From: Candidatus Bipolaricaulota bacterium
Lineage (GTDB): Bacteria > Bipolaricaulota > Bipolaricaulia > Bipolaricaulales > Bipolaricaulaceae
Direction: 5' to 3'
Assembly (NCBI GenBank): GCA_014360995.1
Contig: JACIWL010000013.1
Span: 1 to 36,677, forward strand
DNA length: 36,677 nt
Part shown: positions 21,776 through 28,787 of the stretch, one piece after another
How positions within the stretch are numbered: the first letter of the stretch is position 1
Layout of the letters: each line of letters opens with the position of its first letter
The notes under the pieces: model-generated
Databases searched by the model: none
What the model was told of the DNA's origin: nothing
The model's input: the letters and a program-made list of their open reading frames with translations, nothing else
Made by a program: the position numbers and the translations under genes

Positions 21776-23013
21776 ACGTTCTTCTCGTCCGCGACGTGCG
21801 GGTGGTGGACGCCCTGGGGGAGTGGCGGGGTGATGTGGCCATCCAAGACGGGGTGTTCGCCGCCCTCGGCCGCGGTTTTTCCTGGCCCGGTGCCCTTGTC
21901 CTTGAAGGGGAAGGGCGCACGCTTCTTCCCGCTTTTGTCGATTTGCATGCCCATTTTCGTGACCCCGGCTTTCCCGAAAAGGAGGACCTTCTCACCGGAT
22001 CTTGGGCTGCCGCTCACGGGGGCTTCACCGCCGTCTCGGTGATGGCCAACACCCTCCCTCCTTGCGATTCCCCGGAGGTGGCTCGCTACGTGCGGGAGAA
22101 GGCCCAGGCCTTGGGCCTAGTGGAGGTCTACCCCGTGGGCGCCGTCACCCAGGGCCTTTCCGGCCAAAAGCTCGCGGATCTTCGGGCCCTGGCTCCCTTG
22201 GTGTGGGCTTTTTCTGACGACGGGAAAGGGGTGGAGCGCACGGATCTCATGCTCGAGGCCATGCGCCTAGCCGCCGCGTTGGGAAAGCGCGTCCTCGTCC
22301 ACCCCGAATTCTCGGGGGTGGAGCGCGCTTTAGGGGAAGAACTCATGGTCGCCCGGGATCTTTATCTGGCCCGGCTTACCGGAGCACGTTTACACCTGCA
22401 GCACCTGAGCTCCCCCGGCTCTGTAGAGCTCGTGAGGAAAGCCAAAGCGGAAGGCGTGCCCGCCACGGCCGAGGTCACCCCCCACCACCTTTGCCTAGCC
22501 CAAGAGGTGTATGGGGATTACCCCGTCAATCCTCCCTTGCCCAGGGAGCCGGCCCGGCGGGCTCTGGTGGAGGCCCTCAAAACCGGGGTTTTCGATGCCG
22601 TGGCCACGGACCACGCTCCTCATACCCCAGAAAATAAAGCCCAGGGAGCACCGGGCATCTCGGGAATAGAGACGGCTTTCCCTCTCCTTTACACCCGGCT
22701 TGTGCGCGAAGGGGTTATCACTTTGGCCGAGCTTTCCCGCTGGCTTTCTTTGGGGCCGGCGACCATCATGGGCCTGCGAAAGGGTCTAGTGCGCGTGGGC
22801 TACGATGGCGACTGCGTCCTTGTGGAAGAGGACGAGAACTTCCTTTTGGACGAAACTTTCTTTTTCTCCAAGGGCAAGAACACCCCGCTTCTTGGGATGC
22901 GCCTTTTTGGGCGGATTTGGGCCACGATCCACCGGGGCGAGGTCATCTATTTAGAAGGGCTTTTGCGCGGGCGGGATTATGACGATCATCGACAGGTTGT
23001 ACGAAAGGGTTAA
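21772..23013 (+). CDS. pyrC: Dihydroorotase, class I
   Basis: A 413-residue cyclic amidohydrolase that closes carbamoyl-aspartate to dihydroorotate. Metal motif DLHAHFRDPGFPEKED gives His59 and His61; ATDHAPHTPENK carries the metal/catalytic Asp280. GGFTAVSVMANTLPP is the conserved loop of the bacterial class I enzymes. The length (about 410-430) and the C-terminal KNTPLLGMRLFGRIWATIHRG match this class and not the 350-residue E. coli type. It begins at GTG 21772, overlapping pyrI, and ends 35 bp inside pyrF. Confidence 0.96.
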   Translation: MNVLLVRDVRVVDALGEWRGDVAIQDGVFAALGRGFSWPGALVLEGEGRTLLPAFVDLHAHFRDPGFPEKEDLLTGSWAAAHGGFTAVSVMANTLPPCDSPEVARYVREKAQALGLVEVYPVGAVTQGLSGQKLADLRALAPLVWAFSDDGKGVERTDLMLEAMRLAAALGKRVLVHPEFSGVERALGEELMVARDLYLARLTGARLHLQHLSSPGSVELVRKAKAEGVPATAEVTPHHLCLAQEVYGDYPVNPPLPREPARRALVEALKTGVFDAVATDHAPHTPENKAQGAPGISGIETAFPLLYTRLVREGVITLAELSRWLSLGPATIMGLRKGLVRVGYDGDCVLVEEDENFLLDETFFFSKGKNTPLLGMRLFGRIWATIHRGEVIYLEGLLRGRDYDDHRQVVRKG

Positions 23014-23839
23014 GGAGAAGGGTCCGGTGTGCGTGGGGCTGGACCCCTCGGAGGACGTGTATCCAGCGGGGTTTTTGAAGAAATTCCCTTCCCCGGCGCA
23101 GGCGGCCCTGCAGTTCTGCCAGGAGATCGTGGCCGCTACTGCCGATCTTGTGGCCTGCTATAAGGTTCAGATCGCCCATTTTGAGGCCTTGGGGGTGGAG
23201 GGCCTTCAGGCCTACCGGGACCTCTTGCGCTGGCTCCGCGCCCAAGGGCTCATGGTGATCGGGGATGTGAAGCGGGGTGACATCGCCTCCACCGCCGCCC
23301 ATTACGCCCAAGCCCACTTTGGCGGGGAGTTCGCCGCGGATTTCCTCACCCTTAACGCGTACTTTGGTTTTGATGCCCTTGCGCCTTTTTTGCCCTACCT
23401 TGCGGGCGGGGAGAGGGGGATTTTTGTACTGGTGCGCACGTCGAATCCCTCAGCCGCGGAGTTCCAGGACCTTGTGGTGGAGGGCCGGCCCCTTTACGAG
23501 CGCGTGGCGGAGAAGGTGGCCGCTTGGGGGGAAGGTTATCGCGGCCAGAGCGGCTATAGCCTTATTGGAGCGGTGGTGGGCGCCCACCCTGGGGTCCTGG
23601 CCCGCCTGAGGCCCCGCTTTCCGTCCCTTTTCTTTCTTGTGCCCGGCTACGGCGCCCAGGGCGGCACCGCTCAGGATGTGGCCCCCGCGTTTTTCGCGGG
23701 GAACGGCGCGGTGGTGGTGGCCGCCCGGGCCATCCTTGCCGCCCACCGGGGAAAACCCGCGGCCGACGAACGCTTTCCCCACTACGCCCGCGAGGCCGTG
23801 CTGGCCATGGTCGAGGACTTAGCCCGATGTCTCCCCTAG
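22979..23839 (+). CDS. pyrF: Orotidine 5'-phosphate decarboxylase, type 2
   Basis: A 286-residue decarboxylase making UMP from OMP. It is the longer type 2 form, recognised by CVGLDPSEDVYP near the N-terminus and GDVKRGDIASTAAHYAQAHF, where Asp96, Lys98 and Asp101 form the catalytic D-x-K-x-x-D array. GAVVGAHPGVLARLR and the late FFLVPGYGAQGGTAQDV form the phosphate site. It overlaps pyrC by 35 bp at the start and pyrK by 13 bp at the end. Confidence 0.95.
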   Translation: MTIIDRLYERVKEKGPVCVGLDPSEDVYPAGFLKKFPSPAQAALQFCQEIVAATADLVACYKVQIAHFEALGVEGLQAYRDLLRWLRAQGLMVIGDVKRGDIASTAAHYAQAHFGGEFAADFLTLNAYFGFDALAPFLPYLAGGERGIFVLVRTSNPSAAEFQDLVVEGRPLYERVAEKVAAWGEGYRGQSGYSLIGAVVGAHPGVLARLRPRFPSLFFLVPGYGAQGGTAQDVAPAFFAGNGAVVVAARAILAAHRGKPAADERFPHYAREAVLAMVEDLARCLP

Positions 23840-24582
23840 AGTTTCGCGAAGCGCCGGTATTGGATCAGCGGGAAGTGGCCCCCAATATCTTCCTCCTCCG
23901 GGTGGGCGGGGAGTTCCACGCCCTCCCAGGCCAGTTCTTTCTTCTGCGCGCCTGGGGCCTCCACCCGCCTCTTAGTCGTCCCATGAGCGTGTTCGATCTC
24001 TCCCCGGGTTCCTTGAGCTTCGCCTATGCCGTAAGAGGGGAGGGGACTCGGCTCCTTTCCCGCCTGCGGCCGGGCGATATCGTCCAGGTGCTGGGCCCTT
24101 TGGGGAAAGGCTGGTCCCGGGCGGAGGGAAAGGTGGCCCTGGTGGGAGGGGGGATGGGCCTTGCTCCCCTTCTCTTTACGGCGAAGGTCTTTGGCCGGCC
24201 CCTCCACATCTTCCTGGGTTTTAAGGGCGAGCCCTTCCTCGTGGAGGAATTCCTTCCCTTTGGAGAGGTGTACGTGGCCACGGAGAAGCCTGGCTATCCC
24301 GGAGCTTTTTTGGGACTTGTCACCGAGGCCTTCGAGCCGCGGGGGTACGCGGCGGTGTACGCCTGCGGCCCCCGGCCCATGCTCGAGGCCCTGTACGAAA
24401 AGTGCCGCGCCGCCGGAGTTCCCCTCCACGTCTCCCTAGAAGAACGCCTGGCCTGCGGGATTGGCGCGTGCTTCGGGTGCACGATCTTCACGAAAAGAGG
24501 GCCGGTAAGGCTTTGTCGGGAAGGGCCGGTTTTTCGCGCGGATGAGGTGTTCGATGGAGCCCGATCTTTCCGTGGGACTTAG
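23827..24582 (+). CDS. pyrK: Dihydroorotate dehydrogenase B, electron transfer subunit
   Basis: A 251-residue FAD/2Fe-2S protein that passes electrons from PyrD to NAD+. The N-terminal ferredoxin-reductase-like half shows LSRPMSVFD (FAD binding). The middle has VALVGGGMGLAPLLF (NAD-binding Gly-rich loop) and YACGPRPMLEAL. The C-terminal 2Fe-2S motif is CGIGACFGC (Cys210, Cys215, Cys218) plus Cys230. GAGGAC lies upstream of the ATG. Its presence makes the next gene a class 1B enzyme using NAD+, which suits an anaerobe and does not need quinone. Confidence 0.96.
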   Translation: MSPLEFREAPVLDQREVAPNIFLLRVGGEFHALPGQFFLLRAWGLHPPLSRPMSVFDLSPGSLSFAYAVRGEGTRLLSRLRPGDIVQVLGPLGKGWSRAEGKVALVGGGMGLAPLLFTAKVFGRPLHIFLGFKGEPFLVEEFLPFGEVYVATEKPGYPGAFLGLVTEAFEPRGYAAVYACGPRPMLEALYEKCRAAGVPLHVSLEERLACGIGACFGCTIFTKRGPVRLCREGPVFRADEVFDGARSFRGT

Positions 24583-25456
24583 GAATTGGCGTCTTGCAAG
24601 TCCCGTGATCGCCGCCGCCGGGACGTTTGGGTTCGGCGAGGAGTACGCCGAGCTCTATGATCTGGCAATTTTGGGGGCTGTGGTTACAAAAACCCTTACC
24701 CTGTGCCCCCGCGCGGGCAACCCCCAGCCTCGCCTCTGGGAAACGCCCTGCGGACTTTTGAACTCCATTGGACTGGAGAATCCCGGCATCGACGCGTTTT
24801 GTCAGGAGATCCTCCCCAGGGTTCTCCGGCTTGGTGTGCCCATTGTGGTCAGCGTTTTTGGGGACGATCCGGAGGAGTACGGCGAGCTTGCCCGCCGCAT
24901 CCCCCCGAATGTGGCGGCGCTGGAGCTGAACCTTTCCTGCCCCAATGTCCCAGGAAAATCCCCGGTCCTTGCGCCAACGGAGGTGGCCGCGCGGGTGGCG
25001 GCGGCCCGGGCTTCTTGGTCCGGGGAACTTTGGGTCAAGATTTCCCCCGAAGGGGACTATTTGGGTTCGGCCCTGGCCGCCCAGGATGCCGGCGCTGACG
25101 CTATCGTGGCCGTGAACACCTTCCGGGGAATGGCCATCGACCTTGAGCGCCGGGCTCCGGTGTTTGCCAACGTCATGGCCGGCCTTTCCGGTCCGGCCAT
25201 AAAACCCCTAAGCCTGCGGATTGTGTACGAGCTTTGCGGGGTCCTTCACATCCCCGTGATCGGCTGCGGGGGGATCACCAGCGGCCGCGATGCCCTGGAG
25301 TTCATCTTCGCCGGCGCCCACGCAGTCCAAGTGGGAACCGCCAATTTCCTTCATCCCCTGGCCCTGCCCCGCATCATTCGGGAAATGCAAGAATACTTGA
25401 GGTCCCAAGGGATAAGGAACATTGAGGAGGTGCGCGGATGCGCAAGGAAGAGGTGA
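24554..25456 (+). CDS. pyrD: Dihydroorotate dehydrogenase B (NAD+), catalytic subunit
   Basis: A 300-residue FMN TIM barrel that oxidises dihydroorotate to orotate. Key stretches are AAGTFGFGEEYAELYDL (class 1B opening), NSIGLENPG, ELNLSCPNVPGK with the catalytic base Cys129 (Cys marks class 1, Ser class 2), AVNTFRGMAIDLE and GCGGITSGRDALEFIFAGA for FMN phosphate. ATG 24554 has GAGGTG four nt upstream; ATG 24542 in the same frame has no site. It overlaps pyrK by 29 bp and pyrE by 19 bp. Confidence 0.96.
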   Translation: MEPDLSVGLRNWRLASPVIAAAGTFGFGEEYAELYDLAILGAVVTKTLTLCPRAGNPQPRLWETPCGLLNSIGLENPGIDAFCQEILPRVLRLGVPIVVSVFGDDPEEYGELARRIPPNVAALELNLSCPNVPGKSPVLAPTEVAARVAAARASWSGELWVKISPEGDYLGSALAAQDAGADAIVAVNTFRGMAIDLERRAPVFANVMAGLSGPAIKPLSLRIVYELCGVLHIPVIGCGGITSGRDALEFIFAGAHAVQVGTANFLHPLALPRIIREMQEYLRSQGIRNIEEVRGCARKR

Positions 25457-26016
25457 CGGAGCTTCTTCGGGCCACCGGCGCCCTTTTAGAGGGGCATTTT
25501 CTTCTTTCGTCTGGGTTACATTCCCCGCGGTATATCCAGTGCGCCCGCCTTTTGCAGTACCCGTGGCATGCGGAGGCGATAGGCCGGGCTTTGGCCGAGC
25601 GGGTCCGCGCTTTCGCTGTGGATGTGGTGGTGGGCCCGGCTTTAGGAGGGATCCTCGTGGCCCATGAATTGGCCCGGGCGTTGGGGGTGCGGGCCATGTT
25701 TGCCGAGCGGGAGGGCCCTGGCCTTGCCCTGCGCCGCGGCTTCGCCCTTGCCCCTGGAGAACGGGTTCTTTTGGCCGAGGACGTGGTCACCACCGGCGGG
25801 TCCCTTTTGGAGACGGCGGAAGTGGTGGCGCAACACGGCGGGGAGGTGGTGGCCGCCGCGTGCATCGTGGACCGTCGCCACCCCGAAAAAGAGGTCCTCC
25901 CCTTCCCCTTCGTCTCCCTGATCCGCCTTTTCCTTGAGACTTACGCTCCGGAGACATGCCCCCTTTGCCAAAGGGGCATCCCCCTGGAAAAGCCGGGGAG
26001 TCGCCCCCTCCGCTAG
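25438..26016 (+). CDS. pyrE: Orotate phosphoribosyltransferase
   Basis: A 192-residue enzyme joining orotate and PRPP to OMP. The PRPP loop is RVLLAEDVVTTGGSLLET, and the orotate-binding part is FLLSSGLHSPRYIQCARLLQYP. The C-terminal tail CPLCQRGIPLEKPGSR is found in PyrE of Thermus-like and other thermophilic bacteria. GAGGAGGTG precedes the ATG. It ends the pyr operon. Its TAG is directly followed, with no base between, by the stop of guaA on the other strand, so no dedicated terminator fits between the two. Confidence 0.96.
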   Translation: MRKEEVTELLRATGALLEGHFLLSSGLHSPRYIQCARLLQYPWHAEAIGRALAERVRAFAVDVVVGPALGGILVAHELARALGVRAMFAEREGPGLALRRGFALAPGERVLLAEDVVTTGGSLLETAEVVAQHGGEVVAAACIVDRRHPEKEVLPFPFVSLIRLFLETYAPETCPLCQRGIPLEKPGSRPLR

Positions 26017-26946
26017 CTACTCCCACTCGATGGTGGCGGGCGGTTTGGGGGTGAGATCGTAAAGAACGCGGGTTATGGTGGGAAGTTCTCGGAGGAGGCG
26101 CGCCACCAGGGCTTCCAGCCTCTCCCAGGGAAGGGGGAGAGCTTCTGCGGAGAGGGCGTCGCGGGAGCGGACGAGGCGTAAAACCAGGACCGACCCGTAG
26201 CAGCGTTTTCCTTCCCGTACACCTGTGGCCTTTTCCGCCAAAAGCACGGGAAAGGCCTGGAATGCCGAAAGATCCGCGGTCTCCTCCTCCACGATCCTTG
26301 TGGCCTGGCGGAGGAGCTCCACCCGCGCCGGCGTGACTTCCCCGATCACCCGAATGGCCAGGCCCGGCCCGGGAAACGGCCGCCGCTCCACAAAATCTTC
26401 GGGAAGCCCCAAATGCCGGGCGAGCTCCCGCACCTCGGGCTTGAGGAGGGGGCGCAGGGGTTCGAGGATCCGCACGTTTGTCCAGATGTTTGGCATCAGG
26501 TCGAGCACGTTGTGGTGCGTTTTCACCCCGGCTTGGGTTTCCTGCACGTCGGCGGCGATGGTCCCTTGGACCAGGGCCTGAGCTCCCTTCGCCGCGAGGA
26601 TCTCGGCCAGGGTCGCGTAGAATGCGTCTCGGAACCGCCGCCGCTTCTCCTCGGGGTCGGTGACGCCGGCGAGGGCGGAAAAGAACCGGGAGCTACAGGG
26701 CACCACTTCCAGGGGGATCCCCAACGAGCCCAAGGCCCTGCGGACGGCCTCGGCCTCCCCGGCCCGCATGAATCCCGTGTCCAGGAACACGGCGCAGGCC
26801 CGGTCCCCAAAAGCCCGCTGGGCCAGGACCGCGCACACCGTGGAGTCCACACCGCCCGAACAGGCCACCACCGCCCGGCCCGCCGGAAGCTCCTCCCGCA
26901 GCCCCTCCACCGCTTTTTCCACAAATTCCCCGGGAGAAATCCTCAT
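26017..26946 (-). CDS. guaA: GMP synthase ATP-pyrophosphatase subunit (split, no glutaminase domain)
   Basis: A 309-residue protein equal to the C-terminal two thirds of bacterial GuaA. It aminates XMP to GMP with ATP. The PP-loop is CSGGVDSTV (29-37). LVQGTIAADVQET, KTHHNV, RPFPGPGLAIRVIGEVT (the lid/dimer core) and the terminal YDLTPKPPATIEWE are all intact. The class I amidotransferase domain (about 190 residues) normally fused in front is absent, as in archaeal GuaAb, where a separate GuaAa supplies ammonia. No such gene is in the window. The ATG lies 3 bp after the xpt stop. xpt makes XMP, so the pair turns xanthine to GMP. Confidence 0.93.
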   Translation of the reverse strand: MRISPGEFVEKAVEGLREELPAGRAVVACSGGVDSTVCAVLAQRAFGDRACAVFLDTGFMRAGEAEAVRRALGSLGIPLEVVPCSSRFFSALAGVTDPEEKRRRFRDAFYATLAEILAAKGAQALVQGTIAADVQETQAGVKTHHNVLDLMPNIWTNVRILEPLRPLLKPEVRELARHLGLPEDFVERRPFPGPGLAIRVIGEVTPARVELLRQATRIVEEETADLSAFQAFPVLLAEKATGVREGKRCYGSVLVLRLVRSRDALSAEALPLPWERLEALVARLLRELPTITRVLYDLTPKPPATIEWE

Positions 26947-26949
26947 GGC

Positions 26950-27540
26950 TCACTCCTCGGCGAATTCGATGCCGCCGGTTTTAGGGTCAAGGCGGGTGAT
27001 GGTCACAAGGCTTACGATGGGGACGCCGAACCGGGCCAAGATCTCCCGGCCTTTTCCGAAGCGTTTTTCGATGACGAAGGCGAAGCCCACAAGGGTGGCA
27101 GCGGCCTCCTGGACCATTTCGGCCAAGGCTGCGCTGGTCGTGCCTCGGTACAGAAAGTCGTCCACGATGAGGACCCGGTCCTTGGGGCCCAGGTACTCCC
27201 GGGAAAGACAAAGCTCTACAGGCACGCCCTTTGTGGGGGATTCGATGGTGCGGCGGAGGATCCCGGCCATGGTGGCGGCCGCGCCCTTTTTGGCGTAGAG
27301 GGCGCAGACGCCGAGCTTGCGGGCAACTTCGTAGGCGATGACGTTTCCTGCGGCCTCCGCGGTAAGAACGCAGGTGATGCCTTGGCCAGCGAAAGCCCGG
27401 GCGATACCCTCCCCGGCAAGGTCCACAAATCGCGGGTCGATGCGGTGGTTCAAAAAGCTATCGACGCGCAAGAACTCCGGCCCTACCACCTGCCCCTGCT
27501 GGGCAATCCACTGACGCAACCGGTCGCAAACCTCTTCCAT
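26950..27540 (-). CDS. xpt: Xanthine phosphoribosyltransferase
   Basis: A 196-residue purine salvage enzyme, the length of Bacillus Xpt (194). It shares the family's QVVGPEFLRVDSFLNHRIDP opening (Bacillus: LKVDSFLNHQIDP), the GITCVLTAEAAGN segment and the PRPP loop VLIVDDFLYRGTTSA (about 123-137). Near the C-terminus comes GFAFVIEKRFGKGRE. It converts xanthine and PRPP to XMP for the next gene, guaA. A PurR-like regulator would have an N-terminal HTH, which is absent. TATCAT lies 5 nt before the ATG with no SD, so it appears leaderless. I see no purine riboswitch aptamer, and the leader is too short for one. Confidence 0.92.
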   Translation of the reverse strand: MEEVCDRLRQWIAQQGQVVGPEFLRVDSFLNHRIDPRFVDLAGEGIARAFAGQGITCVLTAEAAGNVIAYEVARKLGVCALYAKKGAAATMAGILRRTIESPTKGVPVELCLSREYLGPKDRVLIVDDFLYRGTTSAALAEMVQEAAATLVGFAFVIEKRFGKGREILARFGVPIVSLVTITRLDPKTGGIEFAEE

Positions 27541-27545
27541 GTTTG

Positions 27546-27575
27546 ATGATAGTGGGGAATGGTGCTTGGGAGCAA
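27546..27575 (-). promoter_or_regulatory. Promoter of xpt-guaA, leaderless layout
   Basis: On the minus strand TTGCTC (27570-27575) and TATCAT (27546-27551, 5 of 6) are 18 bp apart. The ATG of xpt follows 5 nt after the -10, so transcription would start on or inside the start codon. The same 85 bp gap holds the ssrA -10 in the opposite direction. Confidence 0.5.
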
Positions 27576-27610
27576 GCGGGGGAGCTCAACCCGGGGCTTC
27601 CTGGGCAAGG

Positions 27611-27616
27611 TATAAT
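27611..27616 (+). promoter_or_regulatory. -10 box of the tmRNA gene
   Basis: A perfect TATAAT lies 9 nt before the first base of mature tmRNA. The 17-18 bp upstream lead to CAACCC, which is not a -35 match, so activity may rest on the -10 and its context. Confidence 0.55.
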
Positions 27617-27625
27617 AAAGGGCGT

Positions 27626-27985
27626 GGGGGTGACCGGATTCGACGGGAACACCGAGGCCGAGGCAGCAAGCGGAGCTCCCGTTCGCTCCTAAAACCACGG
27701 GACGGCAAAATAAATGCCGACTACGCTTACGTTCCCGCTTACGCCCTGAACTAGTGCGTAAGCCGTCCGCGGTCCCCTCGCCCGCGGGGGATCGTCGGGC
27801 GTGACCGAAGCGGGCTAGCCCGAAGGCTTCGGCCCCGAGGCCAAGGGTGAAGATCTTAGGGGCTTGGGCTCGAGCGATCCTGCCCGTGGGAGCGCGAGAG
27901 CCGAGAGAAAAAACACGGGCTAAGCTTGTAGAGGCCGAAGCCAAGGTGTTTTCGGACGGGGGTTCGAATCCCCCCACCTCCACCA
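27626..27985 (+). ncRNA. ssrA: tmRNA (ssrA), one-piece
   Basis: A 360 nt RNA that rescues stalled ribosomes. The 5' end GGGGGTG pairs with 3' CACCTCC (one G-T), followed by discriminator A and encoded CCA at 27983-27985. GGATTCGACGGGAAC follows the 5' strand, as in most tmRNAs, and the T-arm GACGGGGGTTCGAATCCCCC stands near the 3' end. The stretch between contains the tag frame (27704-27754) and GC-rich segments able to form the pseudoknots. A tRNA-Gln begins 5 nt after the CCA, so a shared primary transcript with processing is likely. The tag is unusual (see next entry). Confidence 0.96.
27704..27754 (+). other. tmRNA tag-peptide reading frame
   Basis: From the GGC resume codon the frame reads GKINADYAYVPAYALN and ends at TAG 27752-27754. 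The GK start matches the Bacillus tag (GKTNSFNQNVALAA after the charged Ala). The other two frames do not give a plausible tag. Most bacterial tags end in ALAA or a close variant recognised by ClpXP; this one ends YALN. The total tag would be 17 residues including the charged Ala. Confidence 0.8.
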
Positions 27986-27989
27986 GGGC

Positions 27990-28063
27990 TAGGGCGTAGC
28001 CAAGCGGTAAGGCAGCGGGCTTTGGACCCGCGATCGGAGGTTCGAATCCTCCCGCCCTAGCCA
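27990..28063 (+). tRNA. tRNA-Gln(TTG)
   Basis: The acceptor TAGGGCG pairs with CGCCCTA, discriminator G, CCA encoded (28061-28063). The anticodon stem GCGGG/CCCGC encloses loop CTTTGGA, giving anticodon TTG (reads CAA, and CAG by wobble). T-arm GGAGGTTCGAATCCTCC. It starts 5 nt after the tmRNA end and ends 3 nt before the rnc start codon. Confidence 0.97.
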
Positions 28064-28066
28064 GAA

Positions 28067-28762
28067 ATGTCCTCCTCGGAACAGATTCTTTCCCCCTTAG
28101 GTCTTCCCCTTCCCGAAGACTTGGCCCGCGAAGCCCTTACCCATGCTTCCTATGCCAATGAGACGGGCAATCCTAGCAACGAGCGCCTAGAATTCCTGGG
28201 CGATGCCGTCCTCTCCCTGGCCGTGACGGAGATCCTTTTTCGCCGCTTTCCCGAGCGGGCGGAGGGGGAGCTCACGCGGATCCGGGCCGTGGTGGTTTCC
28301 CGGCCAGTGCTGGCGGAGGTGGCGCGGAGGCTAAGTTTGGGCCGGCATCTTCTTTTGGGAAAAGGAGCGGAGGAGGCAGGGGCGCGGGAGAGGCCCTCCG
28401 TCCTCGCCGCGGCTCTGGAGGCTCTCCTTGGGGCAACCTTTTTGGCCCACGGCTACGCGGCCGTGCGGGATCTTGTGGAAAAGCTTTTCTCCGCGGAGAT
28501 TGAGCGCTACGCCCAGGAGATCCCGGACTATAAGTCCCTCCTCCAGGAGCTCGTCCAGGAGAGGTTTGGGGGGCTTCCGGAGTACCGGGTGGTTTCGGAA
28601 GAGGGCCCGGAACACAAAAAGGTCTTCACCGTGGAGGCTTTGGCGGGGGGGCACTCCGCCCTCGGCCGGGGGAGATCCAAAAAGGAAGCGGAACAAGCTG
28701 CGGCAAAACGCCTCTACCTCGTCCTTACCCAAGAAGAAACCCCGGGCTCCCTTTTGGCGTAA
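28067..28762 (+). CDS. rnc: Ribonuclease III
   Basis: A 231-residue double-strand-specific endoribonuclease, the normal length. The catalytic domain opens with EALTHASYANE and NERLEFLGDAVLSL (Glu39, Glu42, Asp46). The dsRNA-binding domain runs from DYKSLLQELVQERFG to SKKEAEQAAAKRLYLVL (about 160-225). Oddity: the second acidic motif, LADAFEALIG-like in most enzymes, reads VLAAALEALLG here. The metal-binding Asp (Asp114 in E. coli, Asp107 in Aquifex) is Ala115, while the essential Glu (E. coli Glu117) is kept as Glu118. The DGG that usually follows is also altered (AHG). The ATG is 3 nt after the tRNA-Gln CCA with no SD, so 3' processing of the tRNA would leave a 3 nt leader. The next gene follows 25 bp later. 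Confidence 0.94.
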   Translation: MSSSEQILSPLGLPLPEDLAREALTHASYANETGNPSNERLEFLGDAVLSLAVTEILFRRFPERAEGELTRIRAVVVSRPVLAEVARRLSLGRHLLLGKGAEEAGARERPSVLAAALEALLGATFLAHGYAAVRDLVEKLFSAEIERYAQEIPDYKSLLQELVQERFGGLPEYRVVSEEGPEHKKVFTVEALAGGHSALGRGRSKKEAEQAAAKRLYLVLTQEETPGSLLA

Positions 28763-28787
28763 GATAAATGGCTTAAAAGGGGGAGAG

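Noticed and set aside
26017-27540. A glutaminase subunit for GMP synthetase next to guaA
   Set aside because: The adjacent gene is a phosphoribosyltransferase with a PRPP loop. No class I amidotransferase Cys-His-Glu pattern is found in the window.
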